DNA of 64,000 nt, from assembly GCA_000711775.1 (NCBI GenBank), contig ARYC01000193.1:1-64000 (forward strand). Direction: 5' to 3'. Below are positions 32,609 to 44,559 of the stretch, in pieces. The notes under the pieces are model-generated. The model was not told the DNA's origin and made no database searches. It saw nothing but the letters and a program-made list of their open reading frames with translations. Source of the DNA: Oxytricha trifallax. Its lineage: Eukaryota > Ciliophora > Spirotrichea > Sporadotrichida > Oxytrichidae. How positions within the stretch are numbered: position 1 is the stretch's first letter; every line of letters starts with the position of its first letter. The translations under genes were made by a program, and so were the position numbers.

Positions 32609-33330
32609 TCATGTAAATATATTATCTTAACAACCACTAGATTTCTAAAAATGCTTGATTTAAGCACAGTCTATGGGTTTATTGAAATTTTCTTGACATC
32701 TATAACGAGATCCCTTTTGGCTTCTACTGTCCCTATCTCGATTTTCTTTTCGACTATCATGTTTATCATGCTACTACTATTTGAACTGAGGATTATCTGA
32801 ATTTATCTGTTCTTATAAATGCATTAATTGCCTCTTCCCTTTTGATAACTTTGTTGTTGATTTCTACTTGAATCTTAGTTTGAAGACTACTACCTCAATG
32901 ATTAATACACTTTGAAGCTTTATTTCTATTATAATGAATTCTATTTTTCGTTTGAGTTTTACTATAATTTTTTTGCATCTAATCCCTTCCTCTGTTACTC
33001 CCATTTTATCTTTGATTATTACTGCAAATGTTAGTATGGCTTAGTCTGTTATCGTTCTTGACTCACTTCTTTAAAGTCTGGTGAATGTACATGCTAAAAT
33101 TTATGATTCCAAATTTTATTGTTGATGTAACTGAGCAACATCCCAATGAAAGTACTTTTGTATTTGTTTCTGAATCTAATGCTTCGGATATTCAAGTTAA
33201 GTATTGCTTCTATTATTGTTGAAATGGTGGGTGTGGTGGACTTGGAAGCTGATTAAAATACAGATGTGGATGAACTCCTGGTGTTTATTTGAGATTATGC
33301 TATGTTTTGGATGTGGAATGCCATAATTGG
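32609..33330 (-). pseudogene. Gln/Pro-rich protein gene, unknown
   Basis: Minus strand. The order is a Pro/Gln start (TPGVHPHLYFNQLPSPPHPP), then DFKEVSQERQQTKPYQHLQQ, LRQQSSNQDSSRNQQQS, then shifted, QQHDKHDSRKENRDRDSRS and FNKPIDCAQIKHFQKSSG to TGA 32609-32611. Gln comes largely from TAA/TAG codons. The RD/RS-rich part resembles nuclear RNA-binding proteins but no domain is seen. At least two frame shifts and one interior TGA are present; eliminated segments or decay. The plus-strand hydrophobic ORF here is its antisense shadow. Confidence 0.5.
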
Positions 33331-33734
33331 TTGAAGGTTAGTGCTATTAATACTGATATTCTGGTTTTAGAAGTACTAATTGTACAGTATATGGCTGAGA
33401 TTAATGTTATTGATAAGCTTGATTGATTCCTCACTTTTGATGTGATTTTTATTAATTAATATAATAAAAATATATAATTTCTAGCAAGTTCATAAATTAA
33501 AGACAATAATATAAATAGTAATTGTTTATAATAATTCATAAGCTAATTAAACTTTATAAATATATTCTATCAAATGAAATGATTTTTTTAAAAATACCTT
33601 ACTATCTTTTTTTTTTAAGTTATTAATTATAAATTACTATCATTTGTACTTGTTTAAAAATATTTATAAGAAAATATCATTATCCCTGATAAATAACCTA
33701 TATTTATAGTTCTTTTAAAATATTATTTTTTGTA

Positions 33735-33875
33735 TTTTGCTCATAGTCACTCTGGAATAGTCTCTCTTACTTCTTCAATTACTCCTTAAAATTTTTACAA
33801 TTTTTTCCCCCAAAATCATAGCGATCATTTTACTTTCTTTCCGTGATAGCTATTTTTTTGCTAACAAGCTGACAT
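33735..33875 (-). CDS. Gene start, unknown
   Basis: ATG 33873-33875 opens MSACQQKNSYHGKK; one base later the frame goes on DRYDFGGKNCKNFKEQLKKQ, ERLFQSDYEQNTKNN. Likely the first exon or segment of the Gln-rich gene downstream on the same strand, but this is only position-based. Confidence 0.4.
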
Positions 33876-34125
33876 TTTAATAACTATAGTCCAAAATCAA
33901 AAACTTGATAAATTTCTAATTTATAATTTCAATCAACGCTACCCCAGTTACCCCAATATTCTTTCAATTAAAGAAAAGTTTAAAATTAAAACTATCAAAA
34001 AGTAAATTGTAAGTAGCTTCTTAAAAGACTTATATAAAAATCTTAAGGAAATTAAGGCCAGTGTAGCATTGAAAGTCTTGTATTTAAATCTGTTATAAAA
34101 TTCATGTCTAATTAAGAATTCATTT

Positions 34126-35520
34126 TCAAATGCGTTAGTATATCTCCCCTCCTATTAAAACTTTATTTTCCTTATTTTTAAAATTATATGCTGCTTTGAC
34201 TTGGCTTAATCTACTGTCTTAAGCTAAGAAACTGTTCTAATTTTTAGAGTTAATATCGATATCCTAGAGATCATTATTTCGATTTTATATTTAGAATTCA
34301 ACTGATTAATTAAATTGCCTTACTTAGTATTAATAATCATAGTCTTAGAAGCTTCCCGTAAATAATAAAAAGTATTAAACTATGCATGAATTTAAATATT
34401 TAATTTCTTTCTATAATTGTTCATTGCCTATCACTATCCAGTTATTAACTGTGCTTGTTAATTTTAAATTCGGTTAATAAATCATTAGCTTAATCATAGT
34501 TATTAAACTATAATAATTCTACTCTTGTTAATTCATGGATGCTTTATACTATTAGCATTCATTTTATAGTAAGCTTATGAATAAATGTTTTCCGGTTATT
34601 TAGTGATGCTGAAGAGTCTTATTGGTACTCTGATTAATAATGCAGTTATTTTTAAGTTTGACTGTGAGAGTACAATTGACATTAATCTACGGAGTAGACT
34701 CCGTTACCCATATCAAACTGGCCACTTTTGTAACTTCTTCATCGAATTGGGGAGGTTAATTTATTTCATCATTGACTCTTTCAATTGAGGATTTTTATTA
34801 AAAGAGCAGTTTATCATTTTCCTAATCTTTGTAGTATTAGCCTTCTTGACTTTCACAATCATTATCTGGGTACATGCAATCTTGATAGATTTTATTCTGA
34901 CTTCTTAGCTTACTAAGCTCAAAAGCCTCCATATTCAAGTCTCTTACATCTTCTAACTCTGTCAGGCATAATATGTAGTAAATTATATGCTACACTTCCT
35001 CTTCTTAAATATTATAGTTATAGTCGGATATTATAGGCTCTCCGATATCAATGTGAAAGGATAAGCGTAAATTAAATTATTACCGACAACGAAATTTTTC
35101 TCTCAGGTTTTTAAAAACTCTCAAGTCTTTTACACAGTAACTATCTTTAGTATACACACAAGAGTCTCTGTAAAATCTGAAATTAAAAAGGTTGTTCTCT
35201 CGATCAATATAGTCAAGAATTGTGTAATCGAAGGTTTTAATTAAAGCTGTTAAGACTCCAAAATAAACAAAATGGGATATCACTTATAAATGCTTGCTTG
35301 TCTCATTTAAATGCTAATAATAATATGGTTTTATGTTTATTACGTCTGATAAAAGTTTATTTAAAATTTCTGATATTTTAACCACGCTGCTTGTCTTCGT
35401 CATCAAAAATAATCTGATAATGAAATCTGGATTTTTGTTTTATATATCTCTACATAATGATTCAAAGTCTCATCTATATCGAAAATCAAAATCTTTTCTA
35501 TTCTATTTGATTTAATAAAC
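34126..35520 (-). CDS. FCP1/NIF-type (HAD) phosphatase
   Basis: Likely a Ser/Thr phosphatase of the CTD-phosphatase-like (NIF/SCP) family. The N-terminus shows ILIFDIDETLNHYVE (HAD motif DxDxT) at about 35460-35500. After two frame changes, one frame stays open for over 385 codons to TGA 34126-34128. It has SDVINIKPYYYQHLNETSKH, then FDYTILDYIDRENNLFNFRF, YRDSCV, CVKDLRVFKNL, then SFHIDIGEPIISDYN and LTELEDVRDLNMEAF, matching the NIF domain in order. The loop with the usual VDNS is worn (REKFRCRQQFNLRL). The last 220 residues are a Gln/Asn/Glu-rich extension. The frame changes near 35380-35440 may be short eliminated sequences or decay. Confidence 0.75.
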
Positions 35521-36037
35521 AAATTTTATCATAATTTTGATAACATCAAATACGGGCAAATCAACCATATATCTCTATATTTCACTAATATCTGGCTTTG
35601 TTTTATTTCCAATATTTTTTATAGCTACAATTTATTTTGGAAGAAATGTAATTACTGTTATCATGGTTTTAATTTTAAACCTCATTTTGTCTATTACTCT
35701 GATTTTCAGCTTTTATTTAATCATTTTCATGTTTCAAGCTATTAAGATCAATCTCAGAATTAGTAATAGGATAATTTATATATAAAAAAATACTATTAGC
35801 TATTGTTGTTGTTTTGTGTAAATATATTTATTATCTTGACCAATTGTAGCACTTTTGTCATAAAATTGTTGAACTTCTAATTCCTCTTATCTTTTGATAT
35901 TTAGTCGTTTTAATTTCTTTGACTATTAATTTCATAGTTATATTCTATTTTCTTAGTCAAGATTATCATCTTCTATCAGTAAAAATTTGTTTGATTAATT
36001 TATTTCTATCTACACCTACTGCTGTGGCTGTTATTCA

Positions 36038-37407
36038 TCATTAATTTACAAAGAATTGAATTTTCTTTTTCTTGGCTTTACTGGATTTAAATTTTGTATT
36101 TACTACGAAATTTTCAGGCTTTTTAACAAGTACATATTGATATTGCTCTTGAGGACCAGATGAAATGCTGGAATTGTTAGCATATTTAGAATTAGATTCA
36201 TTATGTTGAAAGGGATTGCTGCCATAACTAAAGGTTAAAGCAAATGTTTTTGACTTTCTTGGTCTATAATAATTACAGGATCTCTCTGCAGCATCAATTA
36301 TGAGGATAGACGAACTGCCGCTAGAGTTATTTTCTATGATGATGAGTTATTAAAATAATTGCATTGTTGCTCTTTGTAAATAGTGTTTCTATTTTTAATT
36401 GATAGTCGATTGGAAGCCCTTACTTCTGGCTCTTTCCCTCTCAATTTTAAGCAAGGTAATTAAGCTAAAGTTATTTTATCTGAATAATAAAGTGATTATT
36501 TCAAATACATTTTACAGAAGGTTATAGCTGACTCTAATGATAGATTTATTTGAGGAACTATTGGTCTTTATAACTGAGGATTTTGAGCTTAGTTGATCAT
36601 CAATATCGTCATTTGCGTTTGTACTGCTTGAAATGGAAAATTTTTAAATATAAACCTCATGTGAAGTGTAGAGCAAACAAATTATACGTCTGAAACTTAC
36701 CTATCTCGTTCTTTCTTCTATTTCAATATAATGCTACTCTATGCATTTTAAGCTTTCTTACTTAGAGATATTTCGACTGTATTTGAAGAATTTCTCAATT
36801 TTCTTTCTAATTAATTGTTTTTTTAATCGATCATTTTGACATTAATTAATTGTCTTTGGCTTTCATAGTTCTTTTCAAAAGCAGATTTCATGGTCTTATT
36901 TTTGTCAAAAATTAGTTCAGGAGTACTTTAAATATAAAGAATTTATAGTATTTTCAGCATATCTTGAACTTTATTCATATTGCCTTCTATTTATCTTGTG
37001 CTTACTAGGTTTAACCCAGCTATGTTATTCACATTGATCAAATTTATAGTATATCCACCATCTTTATCTTAAATATCTCCCATATCCATTAAAAACATCT
37101 GCCCCACTTAAATCACTCTCAACTGAGTTTTGTTTGATCATTTAAATTGGAGGAGGAATAGCTTTTTGTTAAACTATATAAATAAAGCTACCTTTATAAT
37201 CTGATTGCTACTCGATTAATTACTCATACTAATTTGCTAATAAATTTTAATGATTGTAGGGAGTACTTTGATTACTATTTTTAGAATCATTTTCGTTTTT
37301 ACTACTAATAACTCTTTCTAATATTTCTCATTTGTGTTTTATTGATTTTTATAATATTGAGGTTGGTTAATTGAAAGTGAGGAGGCGTGAAAAAATTATT
37401 GTGACAT
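36038..37407 (-). CDS. Host-type gene with introns and a probable 20-bp IES, unknown protein
   Basis: Start ATG 37405-37407 (MSQQFFHASSLSINQPQ). The middle reads DKDGGYTINLINVNNIAGLN, then SAFEKNYESQRQLINVKMI and LERKLRNSSNTVEISLSKK. The final part reads SSSILIIDAAERSCNYYRPR, SNPFQHNESNSKYANNSS and QYVLVKKPENFVVNTKFK to TGA 36038-36040. A GTAAGT donor near 36700 with a TTTCAAG acceptor suggests an intron. At 36324-36351 an 8-bp repeat brackets 12 bp; removing one repeat plus the interior restores frame. Several alternate open frames exist in 36350-36660. No family recognised. Confidence 0.55.
36324..36351. other. Candidate 20-bp internal eliminated sequence with 8-bp pointer
   Basis: GAGTTATT occurs at 36324-36331 and again at 36344-36351. 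Deleting 20 bp (one pointer copy plus the 12 bp between) would join KEQQCNYFNN to SSGSSSILIID in one frame on the minus strand. Oxytricha IES excision leaves exactly one pointer copy. The alternate reading frame is also open here, so this is a candidate, not proof. Confidence 0.5.
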
Positions 37408-37409
37408 TT

Positions 37410-38870
37410 GCCTTATATAATCCTAGTTTTTATTCTAGTCTTTTGTGAGAGGTGGACTAAACTTTTAAACTGTAAATAAAACTTATTAGAATTGATATTA
37501 TTTTTAATGTTTATCTTAAACTCTTAGAGAAGAAGCTTTTGGGGATTAATTTCATGTTTAATGATTTTATTTAAGTTTACTGTGCATATATTAAATTTAT
37601 CAAGTTTTTATAAATGGTTCAATACATTCTCTCATCCTGTTTATATTCTATTTCAAATGTATCAAGAGAATTCGTTTACTCTTTCATGATAATGATTAAA
37701 TTTAATTTTTCAAAGATTAACCTATTAAAATAGTTTAATCAAATAGTATGGCTTATATATCGTTGAAATGAATTTCTTAAATTATTTCTCATACTAATCT
37801 AATTATCTTTACTTCATAAAGCATACACAGTAGAGCTCCTAAACCAACTGTGTAAAAGTAAACTGCCTTGGTTGCCTCAAAAGCCTTAGATTAAATAATC
37901 TGTCAACTAAGTAATTGCTAAATATATATCCAACTCCTAGGATAACATAAGATGCTTCTTTGAATTTGTTAATTGATCAATGTAATCTTTTAGGAATTTG
38001 GGATTATCATTTTAGCTAGTCTATATATAAATTTTGGTTCTAAAAATTGATTTAATAGCAATACGACATTTTTTAACTTATCTTCAGCATTACTTTTTTC
38101 TATTTCGCTGATTCTTTTTCATCAATTAACTTCTTATAGTGATTCAAGTGACTATTCTTTACATAATCACGTTTATATTTTATCCTGTTTAATCTTGTTA
38201 GAAACAGACAAATAAGAGATGTTTTGTTGACTATTTATGAGTTTATCGATTTAATTTTTAATTACATAAAAAACTTAAAGTTAATCATCAAATCTAAAGT
38301 AGTTTTAATTTATAAAGCTATTTATAATCATAACCCTTTTTATTATAAATTATATAAATAAATGTACAACGCTTTCACTTAAAATTGAAACATGAACAAA
38401 ATGATAAAATTTAGAGAACATCTTTGAGTTATAGGCGATAGTGAAATTAATGCTTAATTGATGAAAAAACAGTACTCTGGTACTTGAAAGCATAGAAAGA
38501 AAAGAAAGTCTCTAAATTATCAAAGATAAGCAGCAGATTTATTTAAAGCATGGTTGAGAGTAAATTAGTAACGTATAAATTATTTGAAATTTATATAGTT
38601 TCCATTACAATATAACTACCCTCTTTGGATTTAACTAAGTTTGATGCTTAATATAGAATAAGTAGACGAAAATCTGGCATAATCAATTGTTACTAATAAA
38701 TATAGAAGCAGAGATAGATTGAAATAAATAAAGGCACACGGTAAACAATTATAATTAAAAGTACTGATTAAGAAAACATTCAGTTAAGTGTAGATACAGC
38801 CATTAATGAAAGTAAAAAGCAATCATAAAAAGAACAAGATTTTATGAGAAAGATAAAATTTTATTTTATT
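37410..38870. other. Mostly AT-rich, with weak minus-strand coding traces
   Basis: 37840-38230 has minus-strand stretches that look coding in alternating frames (KKLIDEKESAKQKKV; SKAFEATKAVYFYTVG; LLRQPRQFTFTQL). The second faintly resembles a kinase C-lobe, but frames change too often for a call. The rest is AT-rich. Confidence 0.35.
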
Positions 38871-38878
38871 GAAAGGAT

Positions 38879-39070
38879 ATGATGGACCCCAGAGGGTTTA
38901 CACAGGAATTATTAAATATATTTGATTAATTATCCAGACATACTGCAAGAAATGAATTAGACAAAATTAAAGATATAATCAGGCAGAGAAAGAGGTTTGA
39001 GAAGGATTAATTTTCAAATTTAAGTATATACACTCCTTTAATCTCTTTAGAGACTTTATAAATTCAATGA
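38879..39070 (+). CDS. Gene start, unknown protein
   Basis: ATG 38879 (or 38882) opens MMDPRGFTQELLNIFDQLSR, then NELDKIKDIIRQRKRFEKD, to TGA 39068-39070 (63 aa). The same frame stays coding-like after the TGA (NTSLNSLLILNTKESKKYP, then another TGA), so the annotated stop may be a mutated codon or lie in a short eliminated segment. No family recognised. Confidence 0.5.
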
Positions 39071-39430
39071 AATACAAGTCTTAATAGCCTTCTCATCTTA
39101 AATACAAAAGAATCAAAAAAATATCCCTGAATAAGCCTTATAAATTTGAATAAAATAATTAGAATAATTTCTAGTTATAACTTTCTTAATAATCAAACTA
39201 AAAGAATCAGATTAAATGATTTAAGTTAATAAATAATGGGAACAAGAATAAGAGGTTTAATCCCTTTCTTTAACTAAGCTAAAGTATAAAATTATGAAAA
39301 ATAATCAAAAATCTGTTTATTTATTTTGATATGAATTTATATAATAATTATATTTAAAGAGGTTAGCAGAAATTGAAATTTAGAACAGCTTTAACTTGAT
39401 TGTATTAGCCTTCGTATCCACTCCATCTTG

Positions 39431-39604
39431 TCATAATTATTTGATATTCTCTCTTTTCAAGTGTCTCTTGCGTTCTTGGTCTTCTGACTTCGCTACAACT
39501 GCTGGTAAATATTGCTGAAATATAATTTTTAAGATATGTTTTTTGTAACTTACTTTTTTAATTGAGTTACCACCATCTCCACTAACATCATCATAAGACT
39601 TCAT
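39431..39604 (-). CDS. Small two-exon gene piece, unknown
   Basis: Start ATG 39602-39604: MKSYDDVSGDGGNSIKK, intron 39515-39553 (GTAAGT to TTTCAG, 39 nt), then QYLPAVVAKSEDQERKRHLK to TGA 39431-39433. The intron is among the best-looking in the window. The exon 1/intron region resembles that at 8870-8960 (Asp-Val, Gly/Ser-rich, Lys, same intron length). Coding character continues past the stop in another frame (DKMEWIRRLIQSS). Confidence 0.5.
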
Positions 39605-39609
39605 TTATT

Positions 39610-40570
39610 ATAATTTATTATCAATTTAATTTATGAATTTACTTTAATAAATTATGAATGTGTAAAGCCTCCAAATCTATTGAATGTCATAATTCGAAAA
39701 TATTTGACAATCTTTCTCCAAATAATTGATGACAAAATATTTAACAGGCATTATCAAAGTAGCGAGAAGTTCTAAATACTGTAAGAAATAATGTCTGGAT
39801 GTGCATATGATTTCTCTTCATGACTTAACTTGAATAAGCCAAATAACTCGCAACTTGATGTTACAAAAGGGGGTTAAGAAATATATGAGTCTTTTTCTTC
39901 TTAAAAGTTAACTAGGAAAGATTTAATACCTCATATAGACAAACATCTAGATCGATTCACGAGGAAAGAATAGAAATTAATAAACTAATAAAAGCATAGC
40001 CCTTAACTTCTATAATAATTAGTATTAACTTAATTTCAAGTCAATAGCAAGGAAAATTTGATTAATCAACATTAAGTCAATATCAAAAAGGTTTGACTTA
40101 AATTAAATATAACAAATAAGACTCTCATGCAAAACAGACTTCCCCTAAGAACAATTATCAATTTAAAATGAATCATAAAACTTAAGCAACACATTATAAA
40201 GCAGTTAAAATCAAATAAAAGTTCTTTCGTCAAAGTAATTGAAGAAAGTTAGACTTCAAAAGTAGAATCTCAAAAATACATTAGCATTAATTTTGTAAAA
40301 TAAAGATACAAGAAACCTTTAGAGAGTTAAATTTAATCACTGAGCTTATATAGCAGAAAAAAATTGAAAGAATAATTTAGTTAAAAAATAAAAATATATT
40401 TATAATTTTACTTTATTTTATTTTACTATTTATTACAGATTAGAAGCTTTAGATAATCCTCAAAATTAGAATGAATAAGTTTATCAGAAGATAAAAATAA
40501 TAAAATTATAAAAAGACTGAATTAGTATTCCAAATAATTTATTTGCGAATATTTAAAATTCAACAGGATT
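39610..40570. other. AT-rich, weak plus-strand coding trace
   Basis: 40190-40380 on plus reads IKIQETFRELNLITELIQQK, perhaps a piece of the gene that starts at 38.88 kb. Otherwise nothing supported. Confidence 0.3.
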
Positions 40571-40574
40571 GCTT

Positions 40575-41305
40575 AACCATTCTAATGAGATGTCAACATG
40601 AATAGGTTCAAGATAACATCCTCTGTGAAGTAATTTCCACTCTTACTACGGTATTTTTAGCAGATAATGAGAATGGGTTGACTATAAACTTAATCTTTCT
40701 TTCATGAATTACCAGGTTACAGATGAAGAACCTTAGAAGTAGAAATTTTTCCTGCTTAATCAAATAACTATAATAATTTAATAAATATTAAACAAAAGAG
40801 TTAAATGATTTTACATGTGGATATATATATGGCATCATCAATAAGTGATTGAAGCCAATTCTTAAAATTTTCATTGCTTGGATCTTTATGATAGCAAGCA
40901 TCCTCACTCTTACAATGGTTTCTCCCTTCCAAATAACTATATAGAAAAAGTTATCAAACAGCAAAATGGTGTTGTTTTTCAATGAGTCTATATCTAAAAA
41001 GATTGGTATCGGTTTCTTAGCATCTAAGGAATATTGCATGAAAGATGGCTTAATCATGACTAAGGAATTAGTTATATTAACTTTCATTAATAGTCCTCGA
41101 TAGTGGTATGACTCATCTAGTGAAGCATTGAAAGTGTACAAGAATTAAGTTCTACGAAGATAGATCATGAACTGAAGGAACAAACTGAACTCTCGTTACA
41201 GCATGAAATCGCTTGGATAATCCTATTTATGTTATGCAAATCTAGCTGCTAGTTTGATAGGCATACGGTTGAACCATATAATAACATCAATTGAATTTTA
41301 TATCT
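40575..41305 (-). pseudogene. SEC23: Sec23, C-terminal half (COPII coat GTPase-activating subunit)
   Basis: Sec23 is the COPII coat protein that activates Sar1 at the ER. The minus strand reads LAARFAQHKQDYPSDFM, REFSLFLQFMIYLRRTQF, YTFNASLDESYHYRG, ITNSLVMIKPSFMQYSLD and LLFDNFFYIVIWKGETI, matching in order the helical and gelsolin-like parts of Sec23 from other eukaryotes. After about 40790 the end (FIVNPFSLSAKNT; NYFTEDVILNLFM; HLIRMVKQSC) needs three frames. The N-terminal two-thirds are not in the window upstream (AT-rich, then foldback). So this is a germline segment set or a decayed partial copy. Confidence 0.8.
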
Positions 41306-41678
41306 CAAAAATCTATTTTTTGTGTTCCTAATATAAGATTATAGTTTCTATTCGTAAGTAAGTTTATTGGCTAGCCTTTTTTTATTAAATTAATAATTAC
41401 CTAATAATTCCATTTGTACATGACTTATTTAAAGATAATCTAAACAAAATTTATGAATTAAATTTAATATTAAATACAATATTTATACAGCAATAGTATA
41501 AAATTGAATTAATAAAAATATTAACAATGCTGATCATTAATCTATTAATTAATTTGGTGTATTTTTCTTTATAAATGATAAGAGTTTAATCTATAGTAAT
41601 TACAATTAAGTTAACAACAATTCAATTTAATTTTTAGTGTACTTTATTCGATATATTAAATTAAAATTTATTGGCATT

Positions 41679-43146
41679 TGTTCTGACCGACACCCGACCC
41701 CCCCCCGTACCCTCCTTCTTGGTAGTACGCACCACTGTCTTGGTATACCGCCCGTACCACCCCAGACCACGACCATATATCGGCGACCTCCGACGCCCCC
41801 CGTACCCCCCCTAAAATATCCTATTTCATATCAAATTTTTTATCCTTAGGGTCTAAATCGATTTCCTTCTTGACATCTCGATAGCATAAATTTTATTATT
41901 TTATATATAAAATATCATAATTTTATCAAAATTTATAAATTCTATATTAATGCCTTATATGATTTGATTATTAACTTTTGACAAGTTTCACAATGTTTTT
42001 CAATATTTTTTTGCCTATCCTTTGTGATAAATATATAAAAAATAATTTTCAATTACAAATTTTACAATTTAATTTATAATTAATTTTGGCTAAGGTGACA
42101 AACACTCACCCCCCCATAAGGTGTACTTTTGAAATTGTATTCTGATAGAACTCGACCTCCTGAGTAAAGTTTTCTTAAGAACTAGTCGTACGCGGATAAT
42201 AGTTTTTGAGATAACCAACTTCCTAAGTCGGAAAATCATGTATAAAATTAAAAAATTTGGCTTTAAAAAACATTTGACAAAATTTAAGAAAAACATTTTA
42301 CTTTCCTATTTCGAATAATTTATTTGTCTTTTAATTATCTTATCATGAAGAATTCAGCATTTATCCTCATTTTTTATTTGAAGCAAATTTAAAGTATAAT
42401 TTTTAATCTCAAAATATTAAAAATTTTATGCTATTACATATAATTATAATTTTTTCAAACTATAAATTTGCTTCAAATAAAAAATGAGGATAAATGCTGA
42501 ATTCTTCATGATAAGATAATTAAAAGACAAATAAATTATTCGAAATAGGAAAGTAAAATGTTTTTCTTAAATTTTGTCAAATGTTTTTTAAAGCCAAATT
42601 TTTTAATTTTATACATGATTTTCCGACTTAGGAAGTTGGTTATCTCAAAAACTATTATCCGCGTAGACTAGTTCTCAAGAAAACTTTACTCAGGAGGTCG
42701 AGTTCTATCAGAATACAATTTCAAAAGTACACCTTAGGGGGGGGGGTGAGTGTTTGTCATCTTAGCCAAAATTAATTATAAATTAAATTGTAAAATTTGT
42801 AATTGAAAATTATTTTTTATATATTTATCACAAAGGATAGGCAAAAAAATATTGAAAAACATTGTGAAACTTGTCAAAAGTTAATAATCAAATCATATAA
42901 GGCATTAATATAGAATTTATAAATTTTGATAAAATTATGATATTTTATATATAAAATAATAAAATTTATGCTATCGAGATGTCAAGAAGGAAATCGATTT
43001 AGACCCTAAGGATAAAAAATTTGATATGAAATAGGATATTTTAGGGGGGGTACGGGGGGTCGGGGGGGTCGGGGTAGCGGGGTATACGCAAGAAGGGGGT
43101 AGCTACAAGAAGGGAGGTTACGGGGGGGGTCGGTGTCGTCAGAACA
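41679..43146. mobile_element. Foldback element with GC-rich ends, 1468 bp
   Basis: Two arms of about 710 bp (41679-42390 and 42464-43146) are near-perfect inverted copies around a 73-bp loop. Ends are TGTTCTGAC; the flanks carry a 6-bp target duplication GGCATT (41673-41678 and 43147-43152). Next to each end lies an unusually C/G-rich zone (CCCCCCCC, TACCC and GACCC runs; G-runs on the right). No real ORF: the frames seen inside are shadows. The duplication shows it is a genuine insertion. Confidence 0.85.
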
Positions 43147-43152
43147 GGCATT

Positions 43153-43560
43153 AACTTAATAGAGAATATAACAGCAATAACATAGTAGCAATATCAGCAG
43201 CTATTACAACCCCAGCAATAATTTGTTTTATAGTAATAACAACAATTTTCTCAGCAAACTCTGATAGACGATGAGTTAGATAGTAGAATCAGTATGCATG
43301 ATAGCAATAATAAAGTATCTAGTTTTAATACGAACTAGAGCATATTATAAAATTGCAAGGCTTCTGATTTTGGAAATGTTCATGTATTGGGATAAAAATC
43401 ATTAAATTAGAATTGTGTCAAAATATTGCAATTGTTTGTATAAATATATATAAAGCATAGAAATCAGATTAAATTTGCTTTATTAATCTCAATTCATTTA
43501 AACATAAAAATAAAGGATTTACCAATTTAAGCAATTATATTTTTTTATTTGGTTCTCTTT
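43153..43560 (+). CDS. Gln-rich coding segment, perhaps N-terminus of the kinase gene
   Basis: The plus frame reads QQQYQQLLQPQQQFVLQQQ, then TLIDDELDSRISMHDSNN, SSFNTNQSILQNCKASDFG and NVHVLGQKSLNQ before fading into AT-rich DNA. The foldback is inserted at its 5' side. It lies 0.5 kb ahead of kinase subdomain I on the same strand, so it could be the kinase's N-terminal extension. Confidence 0.5.
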
Positions 43561-44559
43561 TTTACTTCAAAACAAATAATATAAAAAAGATAAGATTATA
43601 ATTAATTTGACATGAATAAAAAATTAATTAAACTTAAGAGTTTTCAATTCCAATTTATTAATTATTAAGATAAATAAAAACGTAAAATTTCTAGTATTCC
43701 CCAAATTAAATTTCATTTAAAATATTCGTATTATTTAATATAAAATGTTTATTTATTATAAATGATTTAGGAAATGTTTATTTTACAATAAGTAGTTAAA
43801 ACAAAAAAACATAGACCCCTTAAAGATTTAGTGAATTTTATAATAGGTGAGCTTGCCTAGACTTAATTATTTTATGAAATAATTCCAAAATATCAGATTA
43901 ATCTAAACTAATTGCATGCTATAATTATTTTTAAAAGAAAATTTGAAACAATTGTATTATAAATTTAGTAATTTAATGTTCAAGATTAGTGGGGAAGGAG
44001 ACAATTGGTAAAGTATGTCAGGCTATGAAAAAGAATATGTAATAAATGTTTTGAAAAAGAGTCGAGTGCTTGAACTTAATCAAATTTATCATGCCATGGA
44101 TGAAATGACCATCTTATTGCTCATCTCACATCTATTAATTATTCAATTTTAAGTTTTTATATTTATATTCTAAATTTTTAAATGAATTAACTTGAAGAAA
44201 AAAATTCATAGTGTCAGTAATAACTCTTTCATTTTTTTTATAGATATGGTTTGATTTTAGATAAGGACAGGTTATATTTGGCATTTAAGTTTATAAGAGC
44301 TGGAGAGACTTTCAGATTATAAAGATTAGAGAGAGTGATCTCAAATGAATACTCTTTTCTACATTTAGATATATAATGATATTCAAATAACATTATATTT
44401 AAAGTAATATATTATTTCACAGATACTCTGTTTGTAATTTAATACTAACACTCTTTGAAAATAGTTTATAGAAATTTAAAGCCTGAATTTACTAAACTTA
44501 CCATTTTATAATTATATATTAAAATCAACCTTAAGTTTCTTTAATAAATGAATTCTTTA

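Noticed and set aside
32516-32800. 94-codon plus ORF, hydrophobic
   Set aside because: Antisense shadow of the Gln/Arg-rich minus-strand gene, whose composition is far more protein-like.
35537-35785. Hydrophobic 82-codon plus ORF with apparent membrane segments
   Set aside because: T-rich DNA gives hydrophobic frames by chance; no homology and flanked by minus-strand genes.
41637-41849. Pro-rich plus-strand ORF in the left foldback arm, and the minus ORF at 42090-42296
   Set aside because: Both lie in the palindromic element; the Pro-rich composition comes from the C-run zone and the arms mirror each other. No coding sign.
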